Numbered from the stretch's first letter, positions 43,910 through 55,375 are shown. The stretch: 64,000 nucleotides of DNA from Prevotella sp. (GCA_017941345.1 JAGAWQ010000005.1:119100-183099), one strand, 5' to 3'. Notes: a model not told the origin generated them from the letters alone. Made by a program: numbers and translations.

Positions 43910-43990
43910 AATAGTAGCAATTGCTAGCATTAATAGTAGCAATTGCTAGCATTAATAGTAGCGATTGCGGGAATTAATAGTAGCGAGACC
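43910..43990. repeat. Tandem 22-bp palindrome-centred repeats between the barrel gene and asnB
   Basis: Units start at 43910, 43932 and 43954, with a partial fourth from 43976. Each begins AATAGTAGC; units 1 and 2 are identical and hold the perfect 12-bp palindrome TAGCAATTGCTA, while unit 3 has diverged in its right half. It fills the gap between two convergent stops (43908 and 43996), where no ordinary terminator is present. Confidence 0.92.
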
Positions 43991-43995
43991 GGCTG

Positions 43996-45660
43996 TCAGT
44001 ATGCACTTTCGTGCACACCTTTGACAGCACGGCCACTAGGGTCATTCAGACCTCGGAAGGCAGCATCCCACTCGAGGGCGATGGCAGTACTGCAGGCAAC
44101 GGAGGCTTCCGACGGGACGCTACGGGCGGCAGAGTCGCTGGGGAAATGCTCAGCGAAGATGCTGCGGTAGTAGTACTCCTCTTTGTTCTTTGGCGGGTTG
44201 ATGGGGAAACGCTCGGCAGCATGCGCCATCTGCTCGTCGCTGACAGCCTTTGAGGTGATGTCCTTTAAGGTGTCAATCCATGAATAGCCTACACCATCAC
44301 TGAACTGCTCCTTCTGTCGCCAGGCAACTTCAGCCGGTAGCATATCGGCAAAGGCCTCGCGGATGATGCGCTTCTCCATCGTCTGGCCTGGACACATCTT
44401 CGCCTCGGGATTGGTGCGCATGGCGACATCGAGGAATTCCTTGTCGAGGAAGGGCACGCGTCCTTCTACGCCCCAGGCAGACAGGCTCTTGTTGGCTCGT
44501 AGACAGTCGTAGAGATAGAGCTTGCCCAGCTTGCGGACGGTTTCTTCGTGGAAGTCTTTTGCCGTAGGTGCTTTATGGAAATAGAGGTAACCACCGAAAA
44601 TCTCGTCGGCACCCTCCCCGCTGAGCACCATCTTGATGCCCATCGACTTGATGACACGTGCCAACAGATACATCGGTGTAGAGGCGCGGACTGTCGTGAC
44701 ATCGTAGGTCTCGATGAAATAGATGACGTCGCGGATGGCATCCAGTCCCTCCTGAATGGTGTAGTTTATCTCATGGTGTACGGTACCGATATGGTCAGCC
44801 ACCATCTTAGCCTTAGCCAAATCGGGGGCTCCCTTCAGTCCTACGGCGAAGGAATGCAGACGAGGCCAGTAAGCTTTTGTCTTGCTGTCGTCCTCGATGC
44901 GATGCTCAGAGAATCTCTCTGCGATGGCAGAGATGACAGAGGAATCCAGTCCGCCCGAGAGCAGCACACCGTAGGGTACATCAGACATCAGCTGGCGCTT
45001 GACGGCAGCAGTGAGTCCGTCGCGGATGGCATCGACCGAGGCGGGATTATCTTTCACGGCGTCGTACTGCATCCAGTCGCGACGGTAGTACCATTTCATA
45101 CCCGGCGACACGCTCCAATAGTAGTGACCGGGGAGGAAAGGCTCATAGCGTTCGCATTGTCCTTCGAGAGCCTTCAGCTCGGAGGCGACATAGACCGTTC
45201 CGTCGCTATCATAGCCGATATAAAGAGGTATCACACCGATGGGGTCGCGGGCAATAAGGAATTCGTCACGCTCCTCGTCGTAGAGGACAAAGGCAAAGAT
45301 GCCATTGAGGTCCTCAAGGAAATCGATGCCCTTCTCGCGATAGAGCGCAAGAATAACCTCGCAGTCGCTGCCTGTCTGGAACTCGTATTTTCCGGCATAA
45401 CGACGACGAATTTCCTGATGGTTATAAATCTCGCCGTTGACAGCCAGCACCTGCTTGCGGTCTGGCGAGTACAACGGTTGTCCCCCACTTTCTGGGTCGA
45501 CGATGCTTAGTCGCTCGTGAGCGAGGATGGCGCTGCCGCCACAGTATATGCCACTCCAGTCAGGTCCGCGATGGCGGATTTTCTGACTCATCTTCAACGC
45601 TTTCTGTCGCAGTTCCTGTGTCTGCTCTTTTACATTTAGTATAGCTACAATTCCACACAT
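43996..45660 (-). CDS. asnB: Asparagine synthase B (glutamine-hydrolysing)
   Basis: A 554-residue two-domain enzyme. Cys2 of MCGIVAI is the glutaminase nucleophile; the domain shows HRGPDWSG, AHERLSIVDP and VNGEIYNH. The synthetase domain has the PP-loop VLLSGGLDSSVISA and the conserved LSGEGADEIFGGYLYF. Length equals E. coli AsnB (554). It lies 4 bp after the purF-like gene and is probably in the same transcript (pyrG, purF-like, asnB): three glutamine-dependent amidotransferases in a row. Confidence 0.97.
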   Translation of the reverse strand: MCGIVAILNVKEQTQELRQKALKMSQKIRHRGPDWSGIYCGGSAILAHERLSIVDPESGGQPLYSPDRKQVLAVNGEIYNHQEIRRRYAGKYEFQTGSDCEVILALYREKGIDFLEDLNGIFAFVLYDEERDEFLIARDPIGVIPLYIGYDSDGTVYVASELKALEGQCERYEPFLPGHYYWSVSPGMKWYYRRDWMQYDAVKDNPASVDAIRDGLTAAVKRQLMSDVPYGVLLSGGLDSSVISAIAERFSEHRIEDDSKTKAYWPRLHSFAVGLKGAPDLAKAKMVADHIGTVHHEINYTIQEGLDAIRDVIYFIETYDVTTVRASTPMYLLARVIKSMGIKMVLSGEGADEIFGGYLYFHKAPTAKDFHEETVRKLGKLYLYDCLRANKSLSAWGVEGRVPFLDKEFLDVAMRTNPEAKMCPGQTMEKRIIREAFADMLPAEVAWRQKEQFSDGVGYSWIDTLKDITSKAVSDEQMAHAAERFPINPPKNKEEYYYRSIFAEHFPSDSAARSVPSEASVACSTAIALEWDAAFRGLNDPSGRAVKGVHESAY

Positions 45661-45664
45661 AATC

Positions 45665-47395
45665 TTAATATTTTCGGTTTTCTACATAGTTAATGAATGC
45701 CTGGTTGACAAGCCGTGTACCGCCAGGGGTGGGGTAGTGGCCGGAGAAATACCAGTCGCCAGGATGGTTCGGACATGCCTTATGCAGTCCCTCGATACTC
45801 TGGAAAACGAGTTCGATAGGAGCCTGCATGTCCTTTGGGCGCAGCATCTCGACAATTTTCTCGTTGATTTCCTCAACGGTAAACGGCTCGTAGATGTGCC
45901 TTACATGATTCTCTGAATGCGGATTGTGCTTGCAGGCTAAGTAGACATCATTAATCAACTGCCACATGCCCCGCTCCTCGATGAGCGCCATCGTGGCACG
46001 GAAGGCGCAGAACTCTTCCAGACGGGGCATATCGATGCCGTAGTAGTCAGGGTAGCGAATCTGGGGCGAGCTGCTTACCATCACAATCTTCTTGGGATGC
46101 AGACGGTCGAGAATCTTGAAGATGCTCTCTCTTAAAGTGGTGCCGCGCACTATAGAATCGTCGATAATGACAAGGTTGTCCTCGTAGGTACGCAGCGAGC
46201 CGTAGCTGATGTCATAGACGTGAGCGGCAAGGTCGTTGCGCTCTGTGTTGTCAGCAATGAACGTGCGCATCTTGATGTCCTTCCACACCACTTTCTCCGT
46301 CCGTACATTGTAACCCTGCTGACGGAATCCGTCGGTCATGCCGTAGTAGGCCACCTCAGCGGTGTTGGGGATATACGAAAAGACCGTGTTCTCCACGTCG
46401 CCTTCGATGGCTTTCAGGATGGCGGGTGTCAACTGTTCACCCAGCCGTTTGCGCTCCTGGTAGATATCACGGTCGGACCCTCGACTGAAGTAGATGCGCT
46501 CGAAGCTGCATGCTGACAGCTTTTGTGTGGGCATAATCTGCTCCAACTTAAAGTCGCCGTTGGGACGAACGATGAGGGCCTCGCCTGGTTGCAGTTCGTG
46601 AATCTCCTCGTATTGCAGGTCAAAGGTGGTCTGCAGTACTGGGCGTTCGCTGGCCAGGGCGATAATTTCGTCATCGCGATAGTAGAACGCCGGACGGATG
46701 CCCCAAGGGTCGCGCACAGAAAACATTTCGCCGCTGCCGGTCAGTCCGCACATCACGTAGCCGCCATCGTAGTGCTGCATCGTCGTCCGCAGCACGTTGG
46801 CCATCTCCACGTGGTCGTCGATGTATCGCGTGATGTCGAGTCCTTCAAGACCCTTCGCCTTGGCTTCCTCAAATCGCCGCTCCACTTCACGGTCCAGCCG
46901 GTGTCCCATCAGTTCGAGCGTGATGTACGAGTCGCCATAGATACGCGGCGACTGCCCCTGCGCCGTGAGGAAACGGAAGACCTCGTCGATGTTGGTCATA
47001 TTGAAGTTGCCACACAGGCAGAGGTTCTTGGCACGCCAGTTGTTACGGCGCAGGAAGGGATGCACAAACGTCAGACCGCTCTTGCCGGTCGTCGAATAGC
47101 GCAGATGACCCATCAGCAGTTCACCGGCCATCTCTTCTGTTACCCGAGAAAAAATCTCTGTGATAGCATCCTTGCCCTCGGCCTTCTCGCGAAACATATA
47201 CTCCGTGCCGGGTTCCGTGTTCAGACTCACCGATGCGATACCAGCACCCTCCTGTCCGCGGTTGTGCTGCTTCTCCATCATTAGGTAGAGCTTGTTGAAT
47301 CCGTAAGCCCATGTGCCGTACTTCTTTTCGTAGTAGTCCAGCGGCTTCAGCAGGCGAATCATCGCCACACCACATTCATGTTTTAACTGTTCCAT
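45665..47395 (-). CDS. PurF-like amidophosphoribosyltransferase (long form)
   Basis: A 576-residue protein with an N-terminal Ntn glutaminase domain and a C-terminal phosphoribosyltransferase domain. The likely nucleophile Cys8 follows a short leader (MEQLKHECGVAM); HNRGQEGAGIAS and GHLRYSTTG are glutaminase marks; the PRPP loop is LVIIDDSIVRGTT. It is about 70 to 100 residues longer than typical PurF, with an extra segment in the glutaminase part and a C-terminal extension (PNHPGDWYFSGHYPTPGGTR). Bacteroidetes often have this long form beside a standard PurF, so its reaction, though probably the first step of purine synthesis, is not certain. Confidence 0.85.
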   Translation of the reverse strand: MEQLKHECGVAMIRLLKPLDYYEKKYGTWAYGFNKLYLMMEKQHNRGQEGAGIASVSLNTEPGTEYMFREKAEGKDAITEIFSRVTEEMAGELLMGHLRYSTTGKSGLTFVHPFLRRNNWRAKNLCLCGNFNMTNIDEVFRFLTAQGQSPRIYGDSYITLELMGHRLDREVERRFEEAKAKGLEGLDITRYIDDHVEMANVLRTTMQHYDGGYVMCGLTGSGEMFSVRDPWGIRPAFYYRDDEIIALASERPVLQTTFDLQYEEIHELQPGEALIVRPNGDFKLEQIMPTQKLSACSFERIYFSRGSDRDIYQERKRLGEQLTPAILKAIEGDVENTVFSYIPNTAEVAYYGMTDGFRQQGYNVRTEKVVWKDIKMRTFIADNTERNDLAAHVYDISYGSLRTYEDNLVIIDDSIVRGTTLRESIFKILDRLHPKKIVMVSSSPQIRYPDYYGIDMPRLEEFCAFRATMALIEERGMWQLINDVYLACKHNPHSENHVRHIYEPFTVEEINEKIVEMLRPKDMQAPIELVFQSIEGLHKACPNHPGDWYFSGHYPTPGGTRLVNQAFINYVENRKY

Positions 47396-47396
47396 T

Positions 47397-47424
47397 AATT
47401 ATCAATTGTCAATTATCAATTGTC
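47397..47424. repeat. Heptad tandem repeat between pyrG and the purF-like gene
   Basis: AATTATC, AATTGTC, AATTATC, AATTGTC: four 7-bp units filling almost the entire 31-bp gap. Confidence 0.92.
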
Positions 47425-47426
47425 AA

Positions 47427-49127
<1,701 letters not shown>

Positions 49128-49142
49128 CTATTTTATGGACTG

Positions 49143-49150
49143 CAAAGGTA
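49143..49150 (-). promoter_or_regulatory. -7 box of pyrG
   Basis: TACCTTTG on the minus strand, 24 bp before the pyrG ATG. The rest of the gap to 49325 shows no gene. Confidence 0.5.
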
Positions 49151-49325
49151 TTACAAATAGTTATTAAAACAGTTGTGCCAATGACATTTTTAATTGTTAA
49201 AAACACATTTAAGTAACAAAGTGTAAGCAAATCGGCTGCTTAATGCGCCGTATTGTAATCTATTTGCTTGGAAATGACATCATTTTGTTACAAAGTGACA
49301 CTATGTACACGAATGTTGGGCGATG

Positions 49326-49586
49326 CTAAATCTTGATGTGTGAGAAGGGCTTGCGGCTGTAGGCCACGCCCACACCCATGGCGAACATGAAGACCGGAGC
49401 CGCCAGCACACCGCCGTAGATATTGTTCAGACGATACTGGAAACCCTGCTCCAGTCCGTCTTCGTCCCATATATAAATAAAGGTGTGTACCAACACCATG
49501 CCTACGATGGCAATGAACTTGGCAAAGTCGAACGACCACTGACGGCCGGTGTTGACCTCTTCTGCGACGAATAATCCTTTTAGCAT
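49326..49586 (-). pseudogene. Truncated membrane acyltransferase-like fragment
   Basis: Eighty-six codons that look like the N-terminal end of a multi-pass membrane acyltransferase (acyltransferase-3 or HGSNAT/DUF1624 type): RQWSFDFAKFIAIVGMVLVH forms TM1 and APVFMFAMGVGVAYSRKPF forms TM2. Full members have 350 residues or more; here a stop follows at HIKI and no continuation is seen downstream in any frame. It sits 41 bp beyond the hsdR stop on the same strand, at the edge of the defence operon, so it may mark the target gene that was cut when the island inserted. Confidence 0.55.
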
Positions 49587-49627
49587 AATCTTATAAAACT
49601 TTTACTGTGAAGCCAAAGACGAAATTT

Positions 49628-52600
49628 TCATCCAGCCGTCTTAAATTTAAACACATCTTCTTCCTCCAAATCTGGGCGTTCAGTGACGTTTCTCACATAG
49701 TCACCTATCAGATGAATCCAGTCTTTGTGCTTCATACTGAAATACTTCTCTTGGAAGCGCTTCTGACATTCCACAGCTATATGTTCAATGGTAGTACCAT
49801 CTTCCAGTTCCATCATATTGTGTATCAGACGACGCTCGTCTGTATCTGGCAGGATTTCCGTCAGCATAGAGCCTTCTGGAATCAAGCGAGCCTCATCAGT
49901 TTTCTGCTTCTTGGCCTCACCCAGTGCACTATTCCGATAGTTCAAGTACATCGCCTTCGCCATCTCGCCCATCACTCGCTTATAGAACTGCTCATCCTCA
50001 AACAACTTGGAGAAAGCATCCATCTGTTCCATATAGCACGACTGTGCCACCTTATCAAACTCCTTGGGGAAGATACTGGTTTCAAACATTTGGGCATCAT
50101 TGTTCTTGGCTTGCTTCTTCAGCGTCTTATTGGTCTTCACCATCTTGTCGTAGATGGTTTCCACAATCACCCTGTCTGCCTCAGTGAACTTCCCTGCATA
50201 CATGATATTGATTTTCTCAATAATGTTGGTCAGCAGGTCAGTCTTCACCTCAGGTTTCTTGCCCTTTGTGCCCTTCTCAGGATTTACTTTCTTGTCCTTC
50301 TCCGTTGGTGCCAGTTCGATGGCTCCAGAGAATGTTTCCGTCAGTTTGTTGTTGATGAGTGCCAGTTTGTTGTTCAAGTCCACCTTCTGATGAGGCTTCT
50401 TCGGAATGATACGATAGAAGAATTCTGCAAAGATATACGTCTTGTACAGTTCGCGGTCGAACGTACGAACCACCTGAGCCATGTAGGCATAGAACCGGAT
50501 GAAGTTCTTCAATAGTGAGCGCACCTTGAACTGCTCATCCTCCACCAATGTCTCGTAGGCATTCAGGGCGGGTTTCAGTGCTGATGCCAACTTACCCATA
50601 TCCTTGTCACCCTGCTTCCGCTTGGCATAAAATTGATAGACTTTTTCCTCATCCTCTTCGTTCCACAGGTGATATTTCTTCAGTTCCGTATCGTATTCAT
50701 ACACCACATTTACGTCAACCACATCACTCAGCAGTGTTTCCTCAAAGAATGGCTGGAACGAGCTCTTGATATCCTCAGCCGTATTGATAAAATCCAGGAT
50801 ATAGGTGTCCGTCTTTCCCTTGTGACTGCGATTCAGTCGTGACAACGTCTGCACGGCCTTCACGCCACGCAGCTTTTTGTCGACAAACATCGTGTGCAAG
50901 AGCGGTTCGTCAAATCCTGTCTGGTATTTGTCTGCCACAATCAGCACGTTATACATATCACTGTTGAAGAACAGCGGCAACTGCTTTTCTGAAATCTTCT
51001 GCTCCTCAGAACTGTTCAGTTTACTCTCCGTATATTCCTCGCCCTGGTACTTCACCGTGCCAGAGAATGCCACCAGAGCATGCACGTCGTCATAACCCTT
51101 TTTCTTGCAGTATTCTCTTAACAGGAACAGATACCTGACGGCATGAGCCCTCGATGGTGAAACAATCATCGCCTTTGCCTGTCCGTCAATCTTAGAGAGG
51201 GTTACCTCGCGCAGTTTCTCCACCATCACTTCCACTTTCTGTTGCAGCACGAAGCCATGTTCGTCGTGATAGCGCTTGATAGCCATCGTCGCTGGTATCT
51301 CCTCAAACTCGGGATTGTCAGATACCGCTTTGGCAATCTCGTAACTCGTCTCTATCGTGGTATAGTATTTCAGCACGTCGAGAATAAAGCCTTCGTCAAT
51401 GGCTTGACGCATCGAATAGTGGTGGAAGGCATCATAAGTGCCATCGGCTTTCAACACGCCAAAGGTTTGTAGCGTCTTTGGCTTCGGGGTGGCCGTGAAG
51501 GCATAGAAGTACAGGTTTTTGTGCTTGCCCTGCGCCAACAGCGTTTCCGTCATCACGTCCATACTGTCCTTCAGCTCCTCTTCTGTCTTCTCTTCCCATG
51601 CAGCCATTTCACGCAGTGCCTCATCCGTATCAGCCAGCGCCTCTTTCAGTTTCTCGGCACTCTTGCCCGATTGTGAACTGTGCGCCTCGTCTATCACGAT
51701 GGCAAAGTTCTTCTGTGCGTGTCCGTCCAGTTCCTTGTAAATCAGTGGGAAGCGATGGATGGTCGTGATGATGATGCGCTTCTTGTCGTTGATGGCATCC
51801 TTCAGTTTCGTTGAGTTGTCGCTGTCCGTAATCGTCTCTATCTGTCCTACCTTATGGTCAAAGCCCAAGATGGTGTCCTGCAACTGATTGTTTAGAATGC
51901 GACGGTCTGTTACCACAAACACCGACTGGAACATCTCTTTGTCTTCCTTATTATGCAGTGAGGACAGCCTGTAGGTCAGCCAGGCAATTGAGTTCGACTT
52001 ACCGCTGCCTGCGCTATGCTGCAACAGATAGCTTTTGCCCTCCTTGCTTGCCTGAGTGTCCGCAATCAGTTTCTCCACCACATCCAGCTGATGATAGCGT
52101 GGGAAGATGATTGTCTCAGATGTCGTGCTCACCTTCTTTCCGTTCACCAACTTGACTTTCGTTTCCACTTGCAGGCTGATATATCGCTGCAACAAGGACA
52201 GCAGCATCTCTCGTCTCAGCACCTTCTCCCACAGATAGGCTGTAGGGTAACCGTCAGGATTTTCAGGATTACCGCCATCACCGATGTTGCCTGCCCCATT
52301 GCTGCCTTGGTTGAAGGGCAGGAAGAACGTCTGTTCTCCCTTCAATTGAGTTGTCATCACCACCTCTTCCAAGTCCACACCGAAGTAAGCCAGTATGCGA
52401 TTGTTGAACTGGAACAGCGGTTCCTTGGGGTCGCGGTCATACATATACTGGTGCTTCGAGTTCTCCACCGTCTGCCCAGTAAACTGGTTCTTCAGTTCCA
52501 GTGCAACTACAGGGATGCCGTTCACAGAAAGTACCATATCAATACTGTTCTTATTCTCTGTGGAATAGAAGAACTGGCGCGTCTCAGTCAGAATATTGGC

Positions 52601-52948
52601 CCGATATTTCTCCACCAGTTCCTCGTTCAGTCCTGATGCCGGCTCGAAATAGACAAACTTCAGCCCGATGCCTCTGTCCTTGATGCCGTTGCGCAGCACG
52701 TGAATCAGCCCGCTCTGTGCCACATTGCTTTGGAACATCTTGTAGAGTTGGTTCGAGGCTTGTTCGCCGTAAATGTTCTTGTACTTTTCCCACTGCTTCG
52801 GCTGTGTCTTCTCAATAAACTCAATGAGCACAGGCATGTCAATGGCCCGCCGCTTGTCGTAGGTCCACATATTGCCCTTCACGTAGCCGCCCTCACTCAG
52901 CAGATACGACTCAATATCTTGTTCCAGGTTTTTCTCTTTCGTTTCCAT
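49628..52948 (-). CDS. hsdR: Type I restriction endonuclease subunit R
   Basis: A 1106-residue motor and nuclease subunit. The N-terminal PD-(D/E)XK nuclease shows MVLSVNGIPVVALELKNQFTG (Asp and ELK). The translocase has Walker A QHSAGSGKSNSIAW, motif Ia FVVTDRRILNNQL, the DEAH box VIDEAHSSQSGK, FTATPKPKTL, and later ADKYQTGFDEP and SRLNRSHKGK. A C-terminal helical domain (PEKGTKGKKPEVKTDLLTNI) contacts the methylase. Start METKEKNLEQ, 5 bp after the Fic stop. It is the last gene of the operon. Confidence 0.96.
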   Translation of the reverse strand: METKEKNLEQDIESYLLSEGGYVKGNMWTYDKRRAIDMPVLIEFIEKTQPKQWEKYKNIYGEQASNQLYKMFQSNVAQSGLIHVLRNGIKDRGIGLKFVYFEPASGLNEELVEKYRANILTETRQFFYSTENKNSIDMVLSVNGIPVVALELKNQFTGQTVENSKHQYMYDRDPKEPLFQFNNRILAYFGVDLEEVVMTTQLKGEQTFFLPFNQGSNGAGNIGDGGNPENPDGYPTAYLWEKVLRREMLLSLLQRYISLQVETKVKLVNGKKVSTTSETIIFPRYHQLDVVEKLIADTQASKEGKSYLLQHSAGSGKSNSIAWLTYRLSSLHNKEDKEMFQSVFVVTDRRILNNQLQDTILGFDHKVGQIETITDSDNSTKLKDAINDKKRIIITTIHRFPLIYKELDGHAQKNFAIVIDEAHSSQSGKSAEKLKEALADTDEALREMAAWEEKTEEELKDSMDVMTETLLAQGKHKNLYFYAFTATPKPKTLQTFGVLKADGTYDAFHHYSMRQAIDEGFILDVLKYYTTIETSYEIAKAVSDNPEFEEIPATMAIKRYHDEHGFVLQQKVEVMVEKLREVTLSKIDGQAKAMIVSPSRAHAVRYLFLLREYCKKKGYDDVHALVAFSGTVKYQGEEYTESKLNSSEEQKISEKQLPLFFNSDMYNVLIVADKYQTGFDEPLLHTMFVDKKLRGVKAVQTLSRLNRSHKGKTDTYILDFINTAEDIKSSFQPFFEETLLSDVVDVNVVYEYDTELKKYHLWNEEDEEKVYQFYAKRKQGDKDMGKLASALKPALNAYETLVEDEQFKVRSLLKNFIRFYAYMAQVVRTFDRELYKTYIFAEFFYRIIPKKPHQKVDLNNKLALINNKLTETFSGAIELAPTEKDKKVNPEKGTKGKKPEVKTDLLTNIIEKINIMYAGKFTEADRVIVETIYDKMVKTNKTLKKQAKNNDAQMFETSIFPKEFDKVAQSCYMEQMDAFSKLFEDEQFYKRVMGEMAKAMYLNYRNSALGEAKKQKTDEARLIPEGSMLTEILPDTDERRLIHNMMELEDGTTIEHIAVECQKRFQEKYFSMKHKDWIHLIGDYVRNVTERPDLEEEDVFKFKTAG

Positions 52949-52953
52949 ATCGT

Positions 52954-54072
52954 TTACTCTACAAATTCCCAATAACCATTACGTTTACCATTCACTCGCT
53001 TCAGAATCTGTTTGTCTTGCAAAGCAACCGTGATTGTTTTCACAGTACGTTCCGACTTCCCTATTTCCGATGCAATTTCTTTCTGGGTAGCGTAGCGATT
53101 CTTTTGCACTATACGGAGTACGGCAACTTCTTCTAAAGTGCAATTTTTGCACTTTGGAGGCAGCTCTTCGCCTATTTTTGCACTTTTAACGTCACTATTT
53201 GCACTTTGGGGGTTATTTTCATCATCATTCTTTCCCCAATCCACATGCATGATTCTATTTCTAAGATCGTATTCTTCACCAAGCAGCATACTGCGGAAAA
53301 AACGCTCTAAGTAGATGGTGGTATCCGTAATGCCTGCAGTCAGATCATTGTAGTTTGCCCTCACAAGAGCATTGCGGAAATACCAAGAGTTTTCAGCAAA
53401 CACATCGTTTATCACATTAAATCCCAGCGTACGCAGATACTTAATCATAAACACAGCTGTTGTGCGGGTGTTTCCCTCACAGAAAGCATGTATCTGCCAG
53501 AGATTGGCACAGAAACGGGTCAGATGTTTAATGGCCTCATCAATGTTCAAGGTAGAATAATCAAACTGGCGTTCCTGTCCCAAATCATAATCAAGTGTAT
53601 CGCTGATAGTGTCATAACTGGCATAATAAACGGTCTTACCACCAAGCACCCATTCATTCTTAGTGATATTATAGTCTCGTATTCTTCCTGCCAATTTATA
53701 GATGCCGTCAAACAGTCTGCGATGAATAGAAATCAACTGCGCAGGTGTGAACGAAAAGGTCTTTTCTTCTATCAGTTCTGTGATGCGTGCAGCCACCTTG
53801 TCGGCTTCTTCTGTTCGGTCATGTTCTATTTCTTTCCGTCCTGAAGCCGATTTATAGTAGGAATCGATAAGGGCTTGTGCCTCGCCAATAGTGATGTCGC
53901 CTTCGATATGTCGTTTGGCTGTATCAAGCAGATAGTCTGATGTCTGGAGCCTATCTACCTGCTGTAAGCCAATAGCCACTTTCCACGCTTCACTACGTTC
54001 GCGCTGTTGTGGTTCACCTTGACGGATATATTCATCCAGCCCTTGAATTTTATATTTCTGTTCGTCGCTCAT
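52954..54072 (-). CDS. Fic-family protein in the restriction operon
   Basis: A 372-residue Fic protein, predicted to transfer AMP or another group to a target. The Fic loop is HAFCEGNTRTTAV (residues 195-207): catalytic His195, Phe, Glu199, Gly-Asn and Arg203 are present, but the usual Gly before Arg is Thr and the final Arg is Ala. An N-terminal EGDITIGEA segment (57-65) resembles the antitoxin strand of VbhA-like proteins. The C-terminus (305-372) is a winged helix (EIASEIGKSERTVKTITVAL), so it may bind DNA and regulate the operon. It lies 7 bp after the ApeA-like gene and 5 bp before hsdR. Fic genes are known as restriction-linked genes; their task there is unknown. Confidence 0.88.
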   Translation of the reverse strand: MSDEQKYKIQGLDEYIRQGEPQQRERSEAWKVAIGLQQVDRLQTSDYLLDTAKRHIEGDITIGEAQALIDSYYKSASGRKEIEHDRTEEADKVAARITELIEEKTFSFTPAQLISIHRRLFDGIYKLAGRIRDYNITKNEWVLGGKTVYYASYDTISDTLDYDLGQERQFDYSTLNIDEAIKHLTRFCANLWQIHAFCEGNTRTTAVFMIKYLRTLGFNVINDVFAENSWYFRNALVRANYNDLTAGITDTTIYLERFFRSMLLGEEYDLRNRIMHVDWGKNDDENNPQSANSDVKSAKIGEELPPKCKNCTLEEVAVLRIVQKNRYATQKEIASEIGKSERTVKTITVALQDKQILKRVNGKRNGYWEFVE

Positions 54073-54079
54073 GATTATA

Positions 54080-55375
54080 TTATTCTATTTCAAGTGGTAA
54101 AGAATCTATAATTTGTGATATGGGTGACAGATTACAACAAAGATTAATCTCCTTGTTCGTCAGTCCCAACATATTTAATATACAGCAAGTTAGCAGAACT
54201 TTGCATTTCTCTGTCAGCCAGTAAAGGTCATCACCCTCAACCGCCAACGATTTCTCGTCATCAGGATACAGATGGGAATACTTGTGGCGAGTATCTTTAA
54301 GGATTTCCGCATTGATTTTACACTTTTTGATAACCTCTACACCCTTAAATTGATTCAGCAAGATATCTATTTGTTCTTCATACTTTCGAACATCTCTTCC
54401 GTCCTTTTTGTTGATAAACCGTTTGTGATAGCCATCTAATGCTTGAGCAATAATCAAAAAGTCAGGCACATCAAATCGATTCTTCTTATCGAGAGAGTCT
54501 ATTAAATAACTACTTATTGGAGAAATCTTATCGTAGTTCTTATGCCATACGTTCAGCATAGGAGATAGTTTGTCCTTCAAAAGTCCAAACTTTATTAGTG
54601 AAGATTTTTCAGGATTTACCGATGCATTTTTCTTGAATAACAAAACACTCTTCCTTCCATCCTTGTAATTCTTCATTACAATCTTTGTAGGATTTTGCTC
54701 ACAATAAAGTGCAATCGACAAGAATTGTGCAAACTCCTCAACTTGTTTTGTATATGACCAGATAGATAATGGTTTAGATGTCTTGATTTCAAATTCTGTT
54801 GTCTGCGTAATAGTCAAGTCGTACATACCTCTATCTATCATCTGGTTCTGCCAAAGTCTCCAACAACACCCATCCTCATGCAAAATTTCTAATAGTTTAG
54901 TGCTTTCTAATGGCATCTTAAAATAGGTCAATGCACCAGCATTACTGTCAGTGATATTGTTATGAAAAGCCCAATTTCTCAGATATGGGAATTGAACAAT
55001 ACATTTACCGAATCGTGTATCTTCTGAACTTAAAACATGCTCCCCAACAAGTATCAATCCAACATCAAACACAGTATTGGTCATATCCCCTAAAGGCCTA
55101 TCTTGTATCACTACATTAAAAAGTGTAAAGATATGTCCATTGGCATCTCTACCCCACATTACATCATTATATTTATAATGGTGTGAATGGAAATTGCTGA
55201 GTACATGATATATCTCCAATATACTATCCTGATTCTCGTAATAAGTTAATGTACCAGTATATTTGGTTTCACTCCCCATCATTTGTTCAGGATTGAAAGC
55301 AATCATGCGAGTGTCGCGGTCAGCCACAGCTGGCACCCACCATTCACCATGAAATGTTAGAGGATGATTGTTCAT
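54080..55375 (-). CDS. ApeA-like HEPN defence protein
   Basis: A 431-residue protein. The N-terminal part, opening LTFHGEWWVPAVADRDTRM and followed by beta-rich sequence (YTGTLTYYENQD, MWGRDANGHIFTLFNVV), fits the ApeA N-terminal domain 1. The C-terminal part is helical and carries RHKYSH (Arg363-x4-His368), the RNase motif of HEPN domains. ApeA was found as a single-gene anti-phage system in screens of defence islands. Here the ATG overlaps the hsdS stop (ATGA), so it is translated with the specificity subunit. The gene is visibly more AT-rich than the housekeeping genes, a sign of transfer. RNA cleavage upon phage attack is inference. Confidence 0.75.
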   Translation of the reverse strand: MNNHPLTFHGEWWVPAVADRDTRMIAFNPEQMMGSETKYTGTLTYYENQDSILEIYHVLSNFHSHHYKYNDVMWGRDANGHIFTLFNVVIQDRPLGDMTNTVFDVGLILVGEHVLSSEDTRFGKCIVQFPYLRNWAFHNNITDSNAGALTYFKMPLESTKLLEILHEDGCCWRLWQNQMIDRGMYDLTITQTTEFEIKTSKPLSIWSYTKQVEEFAQFLSIALYCEQNPTKIVMKNYKDGRKSVLLFKKNASVNPEKSSLIKFGLLKDKLSPMLNVWHKNYDKISPISSYLIDSLDKKNRFDVPDFLIIAQALDGYHKRFINKKDGRDVRKYEEQIDILLNQFKGVEVIKKCKINAEILKDTRHKYSHLYPDDEKSLAVEGDDLYWLTEKCKVLLTCCILNMLGLTNKEINLCCNLSPISQIIDSLPLEIE

